From assembly GCA_051294375.1 (NCBI GenBank), contig CM119269.1, positions 23,169,497 through 23,233,496 of the forward strand: a DNA stretch of 64,000 nucleotides. The letters run 5' to 3'. The notes beneath the pieces were generated by a model. The model had not been told where the DNA came from. It ran no database searches and saw only the letters and a program-made list of their open reading frames with translations. Position numbers and translations under genes: made by a program. Source of the stretch: Paraspadella gotoi (lineage: Eukaryota; Chaetognatha). Positions 34,675 through 46,676 of the stretch are shown here, one piece after another (positions within the stretch are counted from its first letter, which is position 1; the number at the start of each line of letters is the position of its first letter).

Positions 34675-35245
34675 GACCTCAACAGATTCGGTTTCACAAA
34701 GATTCCCTAGTCCAACAAAGAATTAAAGAAAAAGATAGTGTCACAAATGAGGATAGGTTTGAGGTAGAATAAGGAAGGAGAGAGATCGTTGAATAAATTT
34801 GAAACTAGTAAAAGAGGATAGATAAGAGAGAAAGTGAGACGGGAAAAATCATTAATATTAAGCAGATATACAACAAAGATAGATTTAAAATTAAGGCAAA
34901 CTTAATTTTAAACTAAAGAAATAATAATAATAAAAGGTAAATAAGTTAGATAATGAATATAAGTAAAATGAAATAGAAAAAATAAGTGTGTTAGGGATTG
35001 CGATAAGATAAGAGTAAGGGAAAATAAGTAAAGAAAAAGAGCTCAAATTGCCAAATGTAGTGATTTTTCCCTCTCTCTCTTACCATTCAAATTTATTCCA
35101 CTCTCTCTCCTTCCCTATCCTCACCTTCTCTTGTTCCTCCACATCCTTTCTTAATTCTTTGTTGGAAACTTTCTTTACTCTTCTCTCCTCTCTCTCACCA
35201 ACTCACATGTTTGTGAAACCAAAATCTGTTGAGTCAAACCACTGA
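34675..35245. repeat. Nested inverted repeat 1
   Basis: 34,675-34,860 (CAACAGATTCGGTTTCACAA, later CCAACAAAGAATTAAAGAAA) is the inverse of 35,045-35,240, with about 185 bp between them. The GA/CT-rich middle of each arm accounts for only part of the match. Confidence 0.7.
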
Positions 35246-35864
35246 TGAAGACTCGAAAAAAGCAAGAAATCAAAATATATCGACCTTTATTGTTGCATAA
35301 AATTGTTTTATTGCCTAAATTAATCATTTTTCCATTAAATTTAAAATATATAATGAAAAAAAGATTTAACACAACAGTTTTGATATATTAACTTTATGCA
35401 TTTAATAGTACCTCACCACTTTTCAAAAATATTGACTATTTTATTTTATAGATTAATAGTTAGTCATATGATCTGCAATTTTTATATAATCACCTGCCAG
35501 CACACCTATAACATTCATAATTAATACATATTATCCACATTCCTACCAAATATTATTTAAAAAATTATGTAGGCATAAAAACGATGTTATGAATATTTAA
35601 AAAAATTTAAGTCAGACTGACAGAACGAACAAAACCTACCCAAACCAACTTAAAGAAAAAAATGATTTAAATGCCTCCCAAGCACTCGTACCCAGCTAAA
35701 AAAGTTAGATAACTTTATCTAATAACTAACATCTAAATAACTTTTTAGACAGTTTTAGACCAGTTTTAATGTCTTTTAAAGACCAAAAAAGAACCTATTA
35801 AAATGAGTTGCTGAAATTTTATATAAGCCATGATGCGATAAAACCTTTCGTTTTCGTATGTTGT

Positions 35865-36018
35865 TATGATTTAGAGAAAAAAACAAAGTTTTTATTGTGT
35901 TACAACCGAATTTAATTTAGAGATAACGCGAATGTTCGGCTCACATTTCGAGCCTTCATCAGACGTTTGCCATAAGGAAAATTATTTGTTGCAAAAAAAG
36001 GGGGCTGTTGCAGAGAGC

Positions 36019-36049
<31 letters not shown>

Positions 36050-36720
36050 AGAGGTATAAAGGTTTTCCAACAAAGTGGTGAGACAGAAATAGTGGTCAGA
36101 TGCAGAGAACAGGCTGAAGGAGGGACAGATTGAGTGAGTTTGAAAAGAAATGAAATTGTAGAGCAGAAGAGAGAGAGAGAGAGCAGAGAGAGAGGACAAC
36201 AGGGATAAATAAATAAGTATTAAAGATACATTTTGTAATGTACAACAAAAGCTAAAAAATTTTGAAAAACTAAATCGTCAAGTAGCAGTTTAACAAGTTA
36301 TTCTAATTTAAATAGTTAGCTAATTTACAAAACTCATCTTTAATATCTTATTTATTTATTCCCTGTTGTCCCTCTCTCTCTCTCTCTCTCTCTCCCTCTT
36401 CTCTAACAAATTTCATTTCTTTTCACAAAACCTCACTCAATCTTGTCCTCAACTTCAGGCCTGTTCTCTCATCTGACCACTATTTGTCTCACCACTTTGT
36501 GGAAAACCTTTACCTCTATCTCTCTCTCTCTCTCTCTCTCATCTCTCTCTCTTCTCTTCTTTCTCTCTCACACCCTTCTTTTTCGCCACAAATATTTTTC
36601 CTATGGCAAACGCTGCAATGAAGGCCTCGAAATGTTGAGCCGAAAACATGTCCGTATCTCTAATTAAATTCCAACGTTGTAACACAATTAAATAACTTTG
36701 TTTTTTCTCTAAATATATTT
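35865..36720. repeat. Nested inverted repeat 2
   Basis: 35,865-36,225 and 36,345-36,720 are inverted copies. They share CCACTATTTGTCTCACCACT, CTTTGTGGAAAACCTTTA-like and CAAACG...ATGAAGGC sequences and end in ATTTATTTATTCCCTGTTGT. Each contains a CT/GA tract and the CTGATGAAGGCTCGAAA motif. Confidence 0.75.
35928..35975 (-). ncRNA. Hammerhead-ribozyme-like motif
   Basis: The minus strand reads CTGATGAAGGCTCGAAATGT then GAGCCGAAC: a CUGAUGA box, a 5-bp stem GGCUC/GAGCC, then GAA. This resembles the hammerhead core. There is one extra A before the stem, the fourth core base is C instead of A, and no clear stem III or cleavage triplet is visible. A related copy at about 36,614-36,648 has GCCGAAAAC, and a partial one lies at 35,243. 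Low confidence as an active ribozyme. Confidence 0.2.
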
Positions 36721-37380
36721 AAGCCATAAAGAGCTCAAAAATTCTAAAAAGTTATGAAGAATATAATTATTAAATTTTTAATCATATTTTATTTTCTTTA
36801 TTTTTTAAAGTTATAATATTATGTATTTTGATTTATTCAGCTGAGTACTGATAATATTATTTTGAATATTTATTTCTTTCACAAAAATTTAGGAATAACT
36901 TTTATAAGTATTTATCAAAAAACTTAATAATTCATACTTTATATCTTTATTATATTATATAATATTTATATTATTAATAAAATTTATTAAAAATCAAAGG
37001 TTTAATTAAAATAAAAGTCTACATCAAAATATATTTCAAAATCAAAATCAAATTATTGATAATCATTACTTATTAAAAAAATCTCTTTAAATTAATTTCA
37101 CATATAAGATTACGATTCAAAGGAAAAGAAAAACGCAAAAGTACTCGATCACTTGGAAAACTCGGAGAGTTCCTTTTTCCGGTCAAGTATTTTTCAGGTT
37201 TATCAGTCCCAATGTTCAATTCTACAAGACAAAAAAGAACCTAATTAAAATGAGTCCGTGACCCTTCATCTGGTTTTTGTAATTGAAAATGGGTAACTCT
37301 GACTATCTATCCTATCGTATCTCTGCCTACTGCTATCATCTATCATCTAATCTCCCGTTTCTTCACAAGAGCAGTGATCC

Positions 37381-37522
37381 CGATGGAACACTGTCTCAAG
37401 ATGGATGTGTGTCAGTGCCGTCGCAGGCATGTGCAGGAAGGTTGCGAAGTCGAGAACGTGAATTCTGATGCCGAAGGTATTCCCAAGAAGAAGCGATCAT
37501 TCCCAGCCTGGGAGAGCCTTGG
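37381..37522 (+). pseudogene. Frame-broken copy of acidic-protein exon
   Basis: Corresponds base by base to 41,391-41,531 but with several one-base indels (for example ggaacactg for ggacactg, and gtgtgtcag for gtggtcag), so the frame is lost. Splice sites are still recognisable. Most simply sequencing error in a false duplicate. Confidence 0.6.
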
Positions 37523-37927
37523 TCAGTCAGCTCGGGGTCGGTCGGTCTGTTCGTCATACGATAGGCCGCTCAGTCTGGTCTGTTTTGGCCGGGTCGGTCT
37601 GTCTCTCGGTCAATCAGTCAGTCAGTCATCAGTCTTTATTCTTACTCCTTTCTAGGCATGTTGCGTGCATTTGTGCATGTCTACCTAGTTTGACAGACTA
37701 AGATTACAATTGATGAATTAACTAATTAACTAATTTAAGGTCAGCAAAGTCTAAATACGAGAACTAGATTGTGAAACTCAACGCTCATACTAAAGATTAC
37801 CAGAGACCATCGTCTGGCAATACATCATCAACTATTCTGTATCATAATCATCAAAAGATTTGATAACAGACTATAAATCTCTTAGAAATTAACATTCTTT
37901 ACTTGACAAAATTCTACCTTCGAGATC

Positions 37928-39055
37928 ACAACTGGATTCGTCCACACTGGGATTTCGATCCACACAAGTGATTTGCCACCACAGTGATTGTGTCCACCAC
38001 GGGATTCGTCCACAACAGGATTTCGTCCACAACAGGATTCGTCCACACATGGATTCGTCACACTGGATTCGTCCTGGATTCTGTCCACACAGGATTGTCA
38101 CCGATCTGCACACAGGATTCGTCACAAAGAGTCCACTGGCATTCTGTCCACACAGGATTCCGTTCCACAAGGATTCGTCCACACAGGGATTCGCGTCCAC
38201 ACAGGGATTCGTCCACCACAGGATCGTACCACACATTTCACACAGGATTGCCAAAAGATTCGTCCACACAGGATTCGGCCACACAGGATTCGTCCACACA
38301 GGATTCGTCCACACGTGGATTCCGTCCACACAGGATTCCGTCCACACAGGGATTCTTCCACCAGATTCGTCCCACAAGTGGATCGTCCACAAAGGAATTC
38401 GTCCACACTGAAATTCGTCACAAAGGATTCGTCGTCCACCGACGTCACAAGGATTTCGTCCACACAGGATCGAGGCCACACAGGATTCGTCCCACACAGG
38501 ATTGTTCACAAAGGATTCGTACCACACCAGGATTCTGCCACACAGGATGTTCGCTCCACAAAGGTTCGTGCCACCAGGAGATTCTGCCACACAGGATTCG
38601 TCCACGATCAGGATTCGTCCACACAGGATTCGTCCACCACGTGGATTCCTGCCACAACAGGATTCATCCATCAAGGGATTCGTCCCACACTGGACTTCGT
38701 CCACAGCAGGATTCGCCACACAGGATTCGCTTCACACACAGGATTGCGTACCACAAAAGGATTCGTCCACACTGGATTCGTTACCAACACAGGATTCGGC
38801 CACACAGGATTCGTCCACCGACAGGATTCGGCACACAGATGTTTCGTCCCACACGGATTCATGTCCCAGCACTGCGCATTCGGATGCCACACCAGGATAG
38901 TCGTTGCACACGACAGGATTTCTGTCCTCACCAAAGGATTCGTCCACACGAAGATCGGTCCACACAGGATTCGTCCACCAATGGTTTTGTCCACACTGAG
39001 ATTCGGTCCACACAAGATTCGTCCACACTGGATTCGGTCCACACTTACGCTAATA
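37928..39055. repeat. 15-bp tandem array, noisy copy
   Basis: About 70 copies of GGATTCGTCCACACA with many indels. Because 15 is a multiple of three and the unit has no stop in most frames, it yields long frames on both strands (HTGFV, STQDS, WTNPV, VDESC) that are not genes. Confidence 0.9.
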
Positions 39056-39180
39056 GCTGGCTGACATGACACCACATTTCCTAAGTATACGCCCACAAAG
39101 AATCCACGGTTAATTCTGAGGAGACAGCCGAGGACAAACCACAGTCTTCCTAGGTTATTCATAAAACCCTTGTTCCCAGA

Positions 39181-39210
39181 GGGGGGGGGGGGGGCGGGGG
39201 GGGGGTGGGG
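39181..39210. other. Long G run
   Basis: A run of G broken only by one c and one t. The sister copy at about 43,095 has just cccagggtc at this point. Confidence 0.85.
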
Positions 39211-39325
39211 GTCTTATAGTCTTAACGACGAAAACGACCTTAAGACTTAAAACTTTGAAACTTTAATCACAAATGAAAATCCTATCGTAAATAAAAAAGA
39301 AAACAAGATCGGTTCATCCAATGTG

Positions 39326-39652
39326 TTGCTCCGCAGATGACTTTTAGTTTTCACGTTGATTGACAAGACACGACAATGACTATAAAAACTTTCCTTAACT
39401 CGTGCATATTCGAAATTTCCTGTCTTTTATTCTCTTTATGTTTATTAGGTCAGATTTCCTGAAGGCGGCTGCGTAGCAGTCGACTTAATTTTTCCGGTCT
39501 ATATCAATCTCAGACTCAACCACACTATATGCAAGTTATGAGCATTTTTAAGCGTAAGTGAAACAGGACCGACGCGACAAACAGACCGACAGACCGACTA
39601 AAAGGTTACGTTATAGAGTTGCTCCGCTGAGTACTCGCCGGGCGCAGCGTAA
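39326..39652 (-). mobile_element. MITE-like element, inverted copy 3
   Basis: Inverted version of the 20,456 element, with degenerate ends (ttgctccgc... and ...gcgcagcgtaa), a CAGACCGACAGACCGAC array and the TATATGCAAGTTATGAGCAT segment. Confidence 0.55.
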
Positions 39653-39799
39653 CTAACAACAAAAGACTCGTTTTCTACTTCGAATCGCATAAAAGTAGAC
39701 GACTGTAACTGAGGAGAGAAGATGACGCTACGAACGACGACGACGCATGAAGGGAGAACGACTGAACGGTTCCCTTAAGCGTTAATTTTCCGGGTATAC

Positions 39800-39813
39800 G
39801 ACGCACATCCGGA

Positions 39814-39844
<31 letters not shown>

Positions 39845-40276
39845 ACGACGAAGTCTTCCGCGGTCATAACTACGGTTAGTAACTGAGCCGAAAAAAAAAA
39901 AAAAAACTCGTTGTGGTGAAATAAAGACTTCGGTTAATGCCCTCTCCATCTCTCTCTCTCTCTCACTTCTCTTCTCTCACTTTCTCTGTTCTCTGTTTCT
40001 CTCCCTTCTCTGCCTCTCTTCTCTGCTCTGCTTCTCTTACGTTCTTCTCTTCTCGTCTCTCTCTCTCTCCTCTTGCTCAAACTTTCTCTTTGTTCTCTTC
40101 TTCTTTCTCCCTCTACTCTTCCTCTGTCTCTTCTCTCTTTCTTCTCTCGTCGTCAATCGTTCTCTTTCCTTTCTGCCCCCTCGATGTCCTCTCTCTCGTC
40201 TCTCTCTCCTCTCTCTCTCCTCTCTGCTTCTCTCATCGTCGCTCTCTCACTCTCATGTTTCTCTCGTCTTTCTTCT

Positions 40277-40329
<53 letters not shown>

Positions 40330-40330
40330 A

Positions 40331-40367
<37 letters not shown>

Positions 40368-40388
40368 CTCTCTCACTTTGCTCTGGTT

Positions 40389-40424
<36 letters not shown>

Positions 40425-40470
40425 GTTCTCTCGTTCCCAATTCTCTCCCTCTCTCCCCCACCCTTCTCCC
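39800..40470. repeat. (GAC)n array and CT-rich tract
   Basis: (CGA)n at 39,814-39,850, then a CT tract at 39,945-40,460 that serves as the pyrimidine tract of the following exon. Confidence 0.85.
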
Positions 40471-40479
40471 TCTCTTATC

Positions 40480-40575
40480 AGACAAAACCAGCCAAAATCT
40501 CGGAACTTCCTCCAACTTTTGGTTCAAAGTCTAAGAGCATCCAATCTCTCTCGGAAGAGCAGGAGAGAACAGTAG
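40480..40575 (+). pseudogene. Frame-broken copy of terminal exon
   Basis: Corresponds to 44,128-44,209 with extra bases (acaaaaccagcc, acttttggttc) that break the QPANISELPP frame. Confidence 0.5.
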
Positions 40576-41390
40576 GAAGAGGACTGGAAGACCGACGAGG
40601 ACGACGACGATGAAGACGACGATGACGACCGATGAAGACGACGACCGCTGGACAACGATGATATCTCACTGTGAACAGACATGCACTACAACGACGTATG
40701 ACAGTGTGATAACAGTTATATTTAGAAAAGAAGAACAAATATTTCTGAGGATTTAGGTTTTAAGTTTGGATGGATGCATGATGATGATGATGATGATGAT
40801 ATGATGCATGCATTAATGGAGACGGATTGATGGATGACGGATGGACAATGAGGACGACGACACGTGCGACGACGACGAGGAGGAAGAGGAGAAAGAGGAG
40901 GAAGAGGAGGAGGAGGAGGAGGTTAATGAGCAAAAAAAAATTTGTTTGACCAAGTTATTACTTTCATTTATTTCTCAGCCAAGATACATAGAGGTAAAGT
41001 TATAAGAGGTTGAAACATAACAGAATGCGGGAAATCATAGTATTAATTAATAGTAGATTAATTAATGAGTTGTAATTATTCCGGCATACTGGGGATGGGA
41101 AAACAAGTAAATAGAAAAGGCGGAGAGAGAGAAATGAAACAATTCAAATGTGAATAAGGTTTTTTTTATAGCTGAAATAATAAAAATTAACACTCGGAAT
41201 AAAATGGAATTTTAACAGCAGACACGCTGACTTATTCTCCTCTCCGCCTATCTATCCTATCTATCTATCCCATCTATCCTTCCGTGCCTATCTATCCTAT
41301 CTATCTATCCTATCTATCTATCCTTTCATGCCTATCTATCCTATCTATCTATCTATCCTATCTATCCTTCCCTGCTTTCTTCACAAACAG

Positions 41391-41531
41391 TGATCCCGAT
41401 GGACACTGTCTCCAAGATGGATGTGGTCAGTGCCGTCGAGGATGTGCAGGAAGTTGACGAAGTCGAGAACGTGGAATCTGTGCCGAAGATTCCCAACAAG
41501 AAGCCGATCATTCCCACGCCTGGAGAGCCTG
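41391..41531 (+). CDS. Acidic Pro-containing protein, internal exon
   Basis: Acceptor ttcttcacaaacag and donor gagcctg|gtcagt enclose 141 nt (2 bases, 46 codons, 1 base). The frame reads IPMDTVSKMDVVSAVEDVQE, VDEVENVESVPKIPNKKP and IIPTPGEP. This is a Val/Asp/Glu-rich segment followed by a Lys/Pro-rich one, probably unstructured. No family recognised. The donor is weaker than usual (gtcagt). Confidence 0.6.
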
Positions 41532-41660
41532 GTCAGTCAGTCGGTCTCGGGTCGGTCTGTCTGTCATACGATAGGCCGCTCAGTCTGTCTCTTTTTGGTC
41601 GGGATCGGTCTGTCTCTCGGTCAATCAGTCAGTCAGTCAGTCAGTCTTTATCTTACTCCT
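41531..41660. repeat. GTCGGTCTG-rich intron start
   Basis: Repeats of ggtcggtctgtctgtc and gtcagtcagtcag directly after the donor of the acidic exon. Same kind of sequence as inside the MITE, but without its ends. Confidence 0.7.
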
Positions 41661-41931
41661 TCTCTGTTCGTGCATTTGTGCATTCTACCTAGTTTACAGA
41701 CTAAGTACAATTGATGAATTAACTAATTAACTAATTAAGTCAGCCAAAGTCTAAATACGAGAACAGATGTGAAACTCAACGCTCTACTAATAAGATTACC
41801 CAGAGACCATCTGGCAATAACATCATCAACTATTCTGATCATAATCATCAAAAGATTTGATAACAGACTATAATCCTCTTAGAAAATTAACTTCTTTACT
41901 TTGACAAAAATTCTACCTTCGAGAATCACAC

Positions 41932-42978
41932 TGGATTCGTCCACACTGGATTCGTCCACACAGGATTTGTCCACACAGGATTTGTCCACACAGGATTCGT
42001 CCACAACAGGATTCGTCCACAACAGGATTCGTCCACACTGGATTCGTCCATGCAGCATTACTATCATCGTCACAAACAGGATTCGTCGCACAAGGATTCG
42101 TCCACAGCTGGATTCTGCCACACGAGGATTCGTCCACAAGGATTCGTCCACACTGGATTCGTCCACACAGGATTCGTCCACACAGGATTCGTCCACACAG
42201 GATTCGTCACAGGCGCCACACAGGATTCGTCCACAAGGATTGGTCAGGATTCGTCACACAGGATTCGGTCCACACAGGATTCGTCCACACAGGATTCGTC
42301 CACACTGGATTCCGTCCAACCACAGGATTCGTCCACACAAGGATTCGTCCACACAGGATTCGTCCACAATGTTCGTCCACAAAGGATTCGTCCACACATG
42401 AATTGTCCACAGGAATTCGTCCACACCAGGGATTCGTCACACAGGATTCGCCACAGCAGGATTCGTTCCAACAGGAATTCATCCACAAAGGATTCGTCCA
42501 CACAGGATTCTGCCACACAGGATTTCCGTCACAAAGGGATTCGTCCACACGATTCGTCACACAGGATTTCGTCCACACAGGATTCGTCCACACAGGATTC
42601 GTCCACACTGGATTCTGCCACACAGGATTCATCCACAAGGATTCGTCCACACTGGATTCGTCCACACAGGATTCGCCACACAGGATTCGTTCACACAGGA
42701 TTCGTCCACAAAGGATTCGTCACACTGGATTCGTCCACACAGGATTCGCCACACAGGATTCGTCCACAACAGGATCTCGGCCACACAGGATTCGTCCACA
42801 CAGGATTCGTCCACACTGATTCGTCCACACAGGATTCGGCACACAGGATTCGTTCACACAGGATTCGTCCACAAAGGATTCGTCCACAAAACTGGATTCG
42901 TCCACGCACAGAGGTTTGTCCACACTGGATTCGTCCACACACGAAGATTCGTCCACACTGGATTCGTCCACACTTTAC
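41932..42978. repeat. 15-bp tandem array, cleaner copy
   Basis: About 65 copies of GGATTCGTCCACACA. It lies in the presumed intron between the acidic exon and the terminal exon. The 166- to 315-codon frames over it are artefacts of the period of 15. Confidence 0.9.
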
Positions 42979-43201
42979 GCAATATGCTGTGACATGACAC
43001 CACATTTCCTACACTGTATATCGCCCACAAAGACACGGTTAATTCGAGGAGACAGCGAGACACCCACAGCTTCCTTAGTTCAAAACCTTTCCCAGGGTCT
43101 TAAGTCTTAACGACGAAAACGACTTAAGACTTAAAACTTGAAACTTTAGAGCACAAATAAAATCCTATCGTAAAAAAAAACAAGATCGGTTCATCCAATG
43201 T

Positions 43202-43489
43202 GTTGCTCGCAGTGACTTTATTTTCACGTGACTTGACAAGACAGACATGACTAAAAAACTTTCTTAACTCGTGCATCGAAATTCTGTCTTTTATTCTCTT
43301 ATAGTTTTAGGATTTCTGAAGGCGGCGCTAGCAGTCACTTAGATTTTCCTGTCTTATCAAATGACCAACCAACTATATGCAAGTTATGAGCATTTTTAAC
43401 GTAAGTGAAACAGACCGACGGACAAACAGACCGACAGACCGACTTAAAAGTTACTTATAGAGTTGCTCCCGCGAGTACTCGCGGCGTAA
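43202..43489 (-). mobile_element. MITE-like element, inverted copy 4
   Basis: Counterpart of the element at 39,326 with a better-preserved right end (cgcgagtactcgcggcgtaa) and CAGACCGACAGACCGAC units. Confidence 0.6.
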
Positions 43490-43554
43490 CTAACAACAAA
43501 GACTCGTTTCTACTTCGAATCGCAATAAAAGTAGACGACTGTAACTGAGAGAAG

Positions 43555-44105
<551 letters not shown>

Positions 44106-44127
44106 CCACCCTCTCCCTCTCTATCAG

Positions 44128-44209
44128 ACAACCAGCCAACATCTCGGAACTTCCTCCAACTTTGGTTCCAAAGTCTAAGAGCATCCAATCTTCTCGGAGA
44201 GGAAGATAG
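44128..44209 (+). CDS. Possible terminal exon of acidic protein
   Basis: After the long pyrimidine tract and ctctatcag, one frame reads QPANISELPPTLVPKSKSIQ then SSRRGR and a TAG. Its start phase (needs one base) does not match the end phase of the 41,391 exon (leaves one base), so a further exon lies between them or another frame is used. The phase-matching frame (DNQPTSRNFLQLWFQ...) is also open, to a TGA near 44,233. Which is real cannot be settled here. Confidence 0.4.
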
Positions 44210-44219
44210 GAGAGCAGTA

Positions 44220-44396
44220 GAAAGAGGGACGTGAAGACGACGAGGACGACGACGATGAAGACGACGATGACGACGATGAAGACGACGACGATGACAACGA
44301 TGATACTCACGTGACATGACATGGCACTACAACGACGTATGACATGTATAACAGTTTATTTTGACAAATATTTCTGAGGATTTTTAGGGTTTAAGT

Positions 44397-44437
<41 letters not shown>

Positions 44438-44560
44438 ATGATGACGATGATGATGACAATGAGGACGACGACGACGACGTGGACGACGACGAGGAGGAAG
44501 AGGAGAAAGAGGAGGAAGAGGAAGAGGAGGAAGAGGAGGAGGAGGAGGAGGTTAATGAGA
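44220..44560. repeat. GAC, GAT and GAG triplet arrays
   Basis: (GAC/GAT)n at 44,235-44,305, (GAT)n at 44,396-44,450 and (GAG)n at 44,490-44,550. The poly-Met and acidic frames are repeat translations. Confidence 0.9.
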
Positions 44561-44859
44561 AAAAAAAATTTGTTTGACCAAGTTATTACTTTTCATTTTT
44601 ATTCTACATCAAGATAATAGAGAGTAAAGGTTATAAGAGATTGATAACATAAGCAGAAATGGGGGAAATTCATAGTATTAATTAATAGTTAATTAATTAA
44701 TGATTGTAATTATTCGGCTGGGATGGGAAAACAATAAATAAAAGGCGAGAGAGAGAAATGAAACAATTTCAATGTAATAAGGTTTTTTTTATACTGAAAT
44801 AAATAAAAATTACACTCGAATAAAATGGAATTTTTTGAAAGCAGGACACCTGACTAGAG

Positions 44860-45135
44860 AATCTCCTCTGGGAAATCCACACTGTTAGAGTGGTACAGCG
44901 ACCGCCTTTCCTATCGCTCACTTTAATTAGGGGACTATATTTCACCCTGTTTTATTTAAATCTTTATAAAATTGACGCAAACATTACAAAGTTATATTTT
45001 CATTAAATAAGGTGCATTGCCCCTGACTTGAGACCAGAAATGGTGAGGTAGTGGCTCCGTTCGTCGTCCAAGATAATATCCTGGCAGGATCCTGCAAGCT
45101 TTCAATCAGGTCAAGTCGAGTTCAAAGGTTATAAA
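44860..45135. mobile_element. SINE-like unit with tRNA-like head
   Basis: GTTAGAGTGGTACAGCGACC then GCCTTTCC resembles a tRNA D-arm and anticodon arm. The inverted GTCAGGGGCAA motif (TTGCCCCTGAC near 45,017) and the following 110 bp match 24,605-24,715 in inverse order. Confidence 0.35.
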
Positions 45136-45139
45136 CTCT

Positions 45140-46440
45140 CCCAGAAGGCTTTATTTTCCAAAACTACCCTTTCCATCTCTAAAATTCGGAATTAGGTTAT
45201 TTTTTTATTTTAAGAATACAGGGTTTTATTCAAATTGTAGAGATTTTTAAATCTTTTATGAAAAATTATAAAAATTTTTAAAAATTGTATACAAATAAAA
45301 GAGCTCAAATGAAAATTATATCATTTTTTTAAAAATCTTTAAAAATTTTATAAAAATAAAAAAGCTCAAATTAAAATTCAAAAAAAATTTTAAAATTTTA
45401 GAAAAATAAAGAGCTTAAATGAAAGCTTAGTACTTATTCTATTTGCCCAAATATAATTAACTTATAATAACAAAATAAATTACAGTGAGCCAGAAAAGTT
45501 AAAGTGTCAGTATTCCTTTGCGCCCAAACCAATCAAAATAATTTATTGATATAATATATACATTGATTTTGAGTTATCATTAATGCTACATGAGACTAAA
45601 AAAATTTTTGATCAGGGAAAGATGCGCCATGAAAGGTTTTTAAATTTTTACTCATGTGGATTTAAACGCTTTGCTTTTGGATGTGATATCAACTTATCAT
45701 GTTGCCAGCTATTATTAACCAAACATTAAATATTATGGAGCTTTGGGTCTTTATAATTCTAATATGATAATTAAACAAGTGCTAAAGCCAATTGATGTCA
45801 TTTCATGTCTTGGGTGATTGTTTTGAGTTAAATATTAAGGTTAAATATTAATATAAAATCAAATTTAATGATAAACGAACAAAATGGGCCACTCCCGGAA
45901 AAGTGAGCCCAAGTTTCAATTTTGACAATGATGTTTAAAAAATCGTAGAGTGGATGAGAAACAGCAAAGTGTCGTCTGAACGAAAGACAAAATATTCCAG
46001 CTGAAAAGTGGAAAGATGGAAAAAGGGAAAATGAAAAATGGAAAAAGGGAAAATGAAAAATGGAAAATAAAAAAATTGAAGTCTTTAAAACTGTTAATGA
46101 ATATCTCTTTCATCTACATATGTGTAATTTTTATGCCTATCGCTGTCTCTTTGGGTTAAGAATTAGGTTAGGTTCAGGATTAGAGTTTAAGATTACAATC
46201 AAATTCCAGGATAAAGGATCAGAAATGGGATGTTCTTGGAAAAGAGAGCACATTGTGTTTCACCGAAACTGAAACTGATCCACTTGGATTTGATTTGAAA
46301 AGAAGTCCTGGTGAAATTGTGCGCGATTCACAGGCAAAAGTCACTTGATCACCGATGGCAGAAACGTGAACGTCGGCTGGAACTGTCAAGGAAGCGATTG
46401 AAGAATATGCTCCCCACTATTTACTGAAAGGGATTCATTT
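45140..46440. other. AT-rich stretch, no supported gene
   Basis: Repeated AAATTTTATAAAAATAAAAA AGCTCAAAT-type units (45,230-45,430), a ggaaaaagggaaaatgaaaa repeat (46,017-46,070), TTAGG-like sequence (46,157-46,185) and a GC-richer piece at 46,230-46,430 with short broken frames. Confidence 0.5.
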
Positions 46441-46452
46441 CTATTTTTTTAG

Positions 46453-46676
46453 TTGCGCCGCGAATACTCTATAAGTTACTTTTCGGTCGGTCTGGCGATC
46501 GGTCGGTCAGTCGGTCGTTATGTCTGTCTGTCGGTCTGTCCAACTTACGTTAAAATGCTGATAACTTGCATATAGTTGGTTGCTCATTTGTCATAACAGG
46601 AAAAAATATCAAATGTCATGTCATGTCATGTCATGTCACGAGAAATACATGTGACAAGGCGGTCACTGCGGCGCAA
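46453..46676 (+). mobile_element. MITE-like element, copy 5 (short form)
   Basis: A 224-bp form with both ends (TTGCGCCGC...GCGGCGCAA), GTCGGTCTG units, CCAACTTACGTTAAAATGCT and a (GTCAT)n run. It lacks about 110 bp present in the 333-bp copies. Confidence 0.7.

Larger units (their letters stand above)
32915..37297. mobile_element. Foldback element with long inverted repeats
   Basis: The left arm (about 32,917-33,515) and the inverted right arm (about 36,720-37,295) match over almost their whole length, for example CTTATATGTGAAATTAATTT at 33,109 against its inverse at 37,091, and ACCGGAAGAAGGAACTCTCC at 33,036 against TCCTTTTTCCGGTC at 37,170. Both outer edges abut CTAT repeats, as if the element had inserted into such an array. 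The 3.2-kb interior is AT-rich, contains smaller inverted repeats and encodes nothing. A non-autonomous long-TIR DNA transposon is the best guess. Confidence 0.7.
37300..40985. repeat. Segmental duplicate D2, noisy copy
   Basis: The same series of features appears as at 41,220-44,830: CTAT repeats, acidic exon, GTCGGTCTG cluster, 15-bp array, inverted MITE, GAC repeats, CT tract, terminal exon, GAT/GAC/GAG repeats. This copy has numerous extra or missing bases. Confidence 0.85.

Noticed and set aside
37928-42978. CRISPR-like array or repeat protein gene
   Set aside because: The unit is 15 bp with no spacers, the context is eukaryotic, and frames are open in several phases on both strands, so it is a minisatellite.
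44396-44600. Poly-Met/Arg/Lys protein
   Set aside because: Translation of GAT, GAC and GAG triplet arrays.
46230-46440. Coding exon (DPLGFDLKRSPGEIVRDSQA)
   Set aside because: Short frames are broken by several stops with no convincing splice sites. At most a decayed fragment.
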